Position numbers and translations under genes: made by a program
Part shown: piece after piece, positions 5,488 to 8,282 of the stretch
How the letters are laid out: each line of letters begins with the position of its first letter
How positions within the stretch are numbered: position 1 is the stretch's first letter
Notes under the pieces: generated by a model
The model's input: the letters and a program-made list of their open reading frames with translations, nothing else
What the model was told of the DNA's origin: nothing
Database searches by the model: none
Source of the DNA: Candidatus Krumholzibacteriia bacterium
Lineage (GTDB): Bacteria; Krumholzibacteriota; Krumholzibacteriia; LZORAL124-64-63
DNA length: 8,282 nt
Direction: 5' to 3'
Assembly (NCBI GenBank): GCA_029935695.1
Contig: JAOZJV010000137.1
Coordinates: 1 to 8,282 of the forward strand

Positions 5488-8067
5488 TCAATTCATTTCC
5501 CGCCATCCATCAGGCAGCATATCGGGGGCAACCATCATCACTGGTTGTCCAGCCGATTCGTTCAAATGACGAAGGAAGTTGGCGTCCATCATGTCCAGCC
5601 CTGAGGGCAGGTTAATGGTCTCCACTTCGGGCATGGCTTCAGGTTCAGTCATCAGGCTGCGCATCAGGCGGTCATTGATGCGGTCACCGAAACCAAAGAG
5701 TGCAGGCAGACCGGGCATGAAGCTGGGCATCTGGAACAGGGGACGCGGCGGGTATTCCACCACATCAACCTTGCGCCAGTCGCTCACTCCGGCGGTTTGC
5801 CTTGCCAGATCAATGGCGTCACTCAGACTGCCAAAACTATCGCACAGACCGTGTTCGATGGCGTCGCCACCCATCCAGACCCGGCCCTGGGCCACTTCGC
5901 CCACGGCATCAACAGTCATGCCCCGGCCTTTGGCCACGGCACCCACAAAATCAGCATACATACCGCGGATGAGTTTTTCGGCTCTATCAAGCTCTTCATT
6001 ATTCATGGGACGGCGGGGAATGCCACCCAGGAACGGGAAGCTGACTTTACCGTACATGTCGGCATGCTCACCACGCTGCACCGAATCGCTGGTCAGGCCC
6101 GCTTTGGCGGCGATACCATCATCGTACAACCAACCGCTGATCACGCCGATGGATCCGGTGATGGTCAGCGGAGTGGTGAGGATTTTTGTGCCTTCCATGC
6201 TGATCCAGTAACCACCGCTGGCGGCCACATCGCCCTGACTGACGATGACGGGTTTGCCGGCTTTTTTGAGCTGCATCACCGCGTCGGTGACCAGGTCGCT
6301 GGGCAGGGGATCGCCACCGGGGGAGTCGGCGCGCAGGACCACGGCCGCCACATTGGGATCATTGACCAGACTGCGCAGATAGGCGCTGGTGGCGCGGCCT
6401 TTGATGCCCGTGTCCATGGCGCATCCACCCACGGCATAAACCACGGGAATTTTAAGATTCGGGCCCCACTGGTCATCATAAAACTCCCGGGGATTGTCAA
6501 TGATGCAAGAGGCAGCAAGAGAAGCCTGACGTTCCTCTTTCAGCCATTTGCCCAGCTGATCCCAGCGGGCACTGGCGTCGATGAGACCGCTTTCAAGGGC
6601 CTCCCGAGTGACCAGTTCACCCATTTCATCAATGATACCATCGAATTGATCTTCACTGAGGTTGCGGGATTGGGCCGTGTCATCACGCAGGGTTTCATAA
6701 ATAACATCGACGATGCGCTGGCGTTGCTCACGATCGGCATCACTCATGCTGTCACGCGAGAGGGTTTCCACGGCACTTTTGTATTTGAAATATCGGTGGG
6801 CCTGGAAGCCGATGCCCAATTTTTCAAGAGTGCCTTTGAGGTAACTGCGGGACAGAACCATGCCGGGCAGACTCACGCCACCGTAAGGGTCCATGGTTAT
6901 GCGATCAGCCGAGGAGGCCAGGTAATAAAGACCCGCACCAGCGCGGTCGAGGTGGATAATGACCTCTTTGCCACTGGCCTTGATTTCATCGATTTTCTGA
7001 CGGAACTCCCACAGCAGAGATGTGCGGCAACGCATGCCGGCCATGTTGATGGCCACGCCCTGCAACTGCTCGCTTTCCACTACCCGGTCCAGAAGATTCA
7101 GCAGATCGAGCCACGCCACGTGGGTGTCGTCGAAGTACTGGAACTTCTGGTAGGTCACAACCTTGTTTTCCAGGTTGATGGGATAGTAGTTGTTCTTTTT
7201 GCCCAGGAGCGGTCCTTTATTACCGATGGGCAGACCCGGGAATGGCGGGTTGGTGCGCACCAGGTAGCTGGTGCTGATGAGGTCATCGTTGTTGTCGTAG
7301 TGGGGCATTCCCGTGACATTCAAATTTTTCAGGGTCAAACCGATGGTGGCAGAATATTCCACCTCGTCGGTGCCCAGTTGCTGGCGGGCTTTCACACCCA
7401 GGTGGATGCCGCTGATGGGACGCACTTCAAGACCGGCACCCCAATAGCCATCCTTGAAAAAGGCCTGGTCGTCATTGGCCGTATAATCGCCAAAAACCGT
7501 AAGCCAGGGACGACCCAGGGGACGGATTCCCATGTCGAAGACGTATTGAGCCGCTCCGGATTCAACACTCCACACACCCGAAGTGCCCAAAGTCACCCAG
7601 CGGTTATGACGCGAAATGAAACCGGCTGAAATGGCCTGTTCGCGGGGTGTGCGTTGAGTTTCGCCGTTGGCCCAGCGGTAACCCATGCCAAAGGTGCCGG
7701 CCCGGGTGCCATGGGAAAGACCAAGCATGTAGTCATAAATTTTGTAATTGTCGTCGGGTGTGCCAAAGGTGGAGGTGTTCATGGAGAAGCCCAGGTCACG
7801 ACCGAATGAAAAGCCGTAATTGTCCAGTCCGTAACGGAAATCCTGATCATCAAACCAGAAATCTCCGGCACCATGGTCGGTCATGGACCAGGCTGCAGGG
7901 TTGAAGAATGAAGAGGCAGGGCCGGATGTTACGGCGGGACTCTGGGGCAGATACCAGCTTTCACTGCGGTAGTCGGCAAAGGGCATGACGGCGCGTTCGG
8001 CAAAAGCCGCGCTGGTGCCTAGCAACAGAATCAACAAGAGAACGGACAGACTAATTCGGCGATACAT
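5488..8067 (-). CDS. sppA: SppA-like S49 protease with N-terminal beta-rich envelope domain
   Basis: An 859-residue exported protein. Residues 1-23 are a signal peptide (MYRR, a Leu-rich core, then AFA before E24). Residues about 45-250 alternate aromatic and glycine residues and include FNPAAW (55-60), as in outer-membrane FadL/PorV-like barrels. Residues about 300-780 match the long (67K) two-domain SppA: the lysine motif KYKSAVE (428-434, K430) in the first S49 domain and the serine motif AASGGYW (615-621, S617) in the second, plus DSPGG (581-585) and TGSIG (637-641). These correspond to the E. coli Lys209/Ser409 dyad, so catalysis looks intact. E. coli SppA has 618 residues and no such N-terminal domain. 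SppA digests cleaved signal peptides at the inner membrane; here the location may differ. GGAGG (8073-8077) sets the start, 13 bp after the upstream regulator gene, so the two are probably co-transcribed. Confidence 0.88.
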   Translation of the reverse strand: MYRRISLSVLLLILLLGTSAAFAERAVMPFADYRSESWYLPQSPAVTSGPASSFFNPAAWSMTDHGAGDFWFDDQDFRYGLDNYGFSFGRDLGFSMNTSTFGTPDDNYKIYDYMLGLSHGTRAGTFGMGYRWANGETQRTPREQAISAGFISRHNRWVTLGTSGVWSVESGAAQYVFDMGIRPLGRPWLTVFGDYTANDDQAFFKDGYWGAGLEVRPISGIHLGVKARQQLGTDEVEYSATIGLTLKNLNVTGMPHYDNNDDLISTSYLVRTNPPFPGLPIGNKGPLLGKKNNYYPINLENKVVTYQKFQYFDDTHVAWLDLLNLLDRVVESEQLQGVAINMAGMRCRTSLLWEFRQKIDEIKASGKEVIIHLDRAGAGLYYLASSADRITMDPYGGVSLPGMVLSRSYLKGTLEKLGIGFQAHRYFKYKSAVETLSRDSMSDADREQRQRIVDVIYETLRDDTAQSRNLSEDQFDGIIDEMGELVTREALESGLIDASARWDQLGKWLKEERQASLAASCIIDNPREFYDDQWGPNLKIPVVYAVGGCAMDTGIKGRATSAYLRSLVNDPNVAAVVLRADSPGGDPLPSDLVTDAVMQLKKAGKPVIVSQGDVAASGGYWISMEGTKILTTPLTITGSIGVISGWLYDDGIAAKAGLTSDSVQRGEHADMYGKVSFPFLGGIPRRPMNNEELDRAEKLIRGMYADFVGAVAKGRGMTVDAVGEVAQGRVWMGGDAIEHGLCDSFGSLSDAIDLARQTAGVSDWRKVDVVEYPPRPLFQMPSFMPGLPALFGFGDRINDRLMRSLMTEPEAMPEVETINLPSGLDMMDANFLRHLNESAGQPVMMVAPDMLPDGWREMN

Positions 8068-8080
8068 GGTTTCCTCCAGG

Positions 8081-8282
8081 TTATTTTTTCAGGCCATGAC
8101 GTTTCATGATTTTCAACAAACTGCTGTGATCCGACAGCCCCAGCTTTTGGGCTGTATTAGTGATGTGCCAATCATTCCGTTCCAGGGAAGCAAGAATGAT
8201 TTGTCTTTCGGCAGCGGATTTCTGTTCCTTCAAAGTGCCGGCAGGATCCAAGGGGATGTTACCTTCGGAAACCGGCGCCGAT
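8081..8282 (-). CDS. C-terminus of a Fis-type HTH regulator (probably sigma-54-dependent, NtrC family), partial
   Basis: The last 67 residues of a gene that continues beyond the right edge. After a linker (about 1-17), the sequence LKEQKSAAERQIILASLER leads into a Fis-type helix-turn-helix with TNTAQKLGLSDHSSLLKIMKRHGL just before the stop. This arrangement, with the HTH as the last 45 or so residues, is typical of NtrC-family activators that work with sigma-54, usually as response regulators. The receiver and AAA+ domains are not in the window, so that identity is inferred from the tail alone. The TAA stop lies 13 bp before the start of the SppA-like gene on the same strand, which points to one operon and possibly to regulation linked to the envelope. 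Confidence 0.75.
   Translation of the reverse strand, partial: SAPVSEGNIPLDPAGTLKEQKSAAERQIILASLERNDWHITNTAQKLGLSDHSSLLKIMKRHGLKK

Noticed and set aside
5797..7629. 610-codon open frame on the + strand
   Set aside because: It lies wholly antisense to the SppA-like gene, which has clear catalytic motifs, a signal peptide and a ribosome site. The antisense product has no recognisable domain and a composition typical of a mirrored GC-biased gene.
1..8282. CRISPR array, insertion sequence, prophage or tRNA gene
   Set aside because: I found no spaced direct repeats, no terminal inverted repeats flanking a transposase, no phage proteins and no cloverleaf sequence.

Overview
The window looks like chromosomal housekeeping and envelope DNA from a Gram-negative (diderm) bacterium. 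It has Shine-Dalgarno-led genes, the standard bacterial code (TGA ends at least three genes), rho-independent terminators, and an SppA-type protease fused to an outer-membrane-like beta-rich domain. That fusion and the NtrC-type regulator tail would suit a deep-branching phylum of the FCB/Deltaproteobacteria kind, but nothing here fixes the taxon. There are no tRNA or rRNA genes, no CRISPR array, and no transposase or phage gene.

Layout from left to right. Bases 1-196 are a non-coding, hairpin-rich stretch ending in a nested stem-loop with a T7 tract on the + strand, which is either the terminator of a gene off the left edge or a small structured RNA. Next is an M29/aminopeptidase-T-like metalloenzyme (-), divergent from a NYN-domain nuclease with a LOTUS/OST-HTH domain and a histone-H1-like lysine tail (+). 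That gene converges on a small membrane protein with 11-residue coiled-coil repeats (-), whose probable true N-terminus is cut by an in-frame TGA. Divergent from it is a stand-alone HPt phosphotransfer protein (+). A hairpin pair then separates HPt from a membrane-anchored TPR protein (-). The last unit, also on the - strand, is a two-gene operon: the C-terminus of a Fis-type HTH regulator (probably a sigma-54 response regulator, cut by the window edge) followed 13 bp later by an 859-residue SppA-like S49 protease with a long N-terminal envelope domain and its own terminator.

Functional themes are envelope proteolysis and protein interaction (SppA fusion, TPR anchor, hendecad membrane protein), phosphorelay signalling (HPt, regulator tail) and RNA metabolism (NYN-LOTUS). 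I see no single new multi-gene defence or biosynthetic system. The most unusual items are the SppA/beta-domain fusion in a regulator operon, the H1-like tail on the NYN nuclease, and the interrupted hendecad protein beside an orphan HPt.
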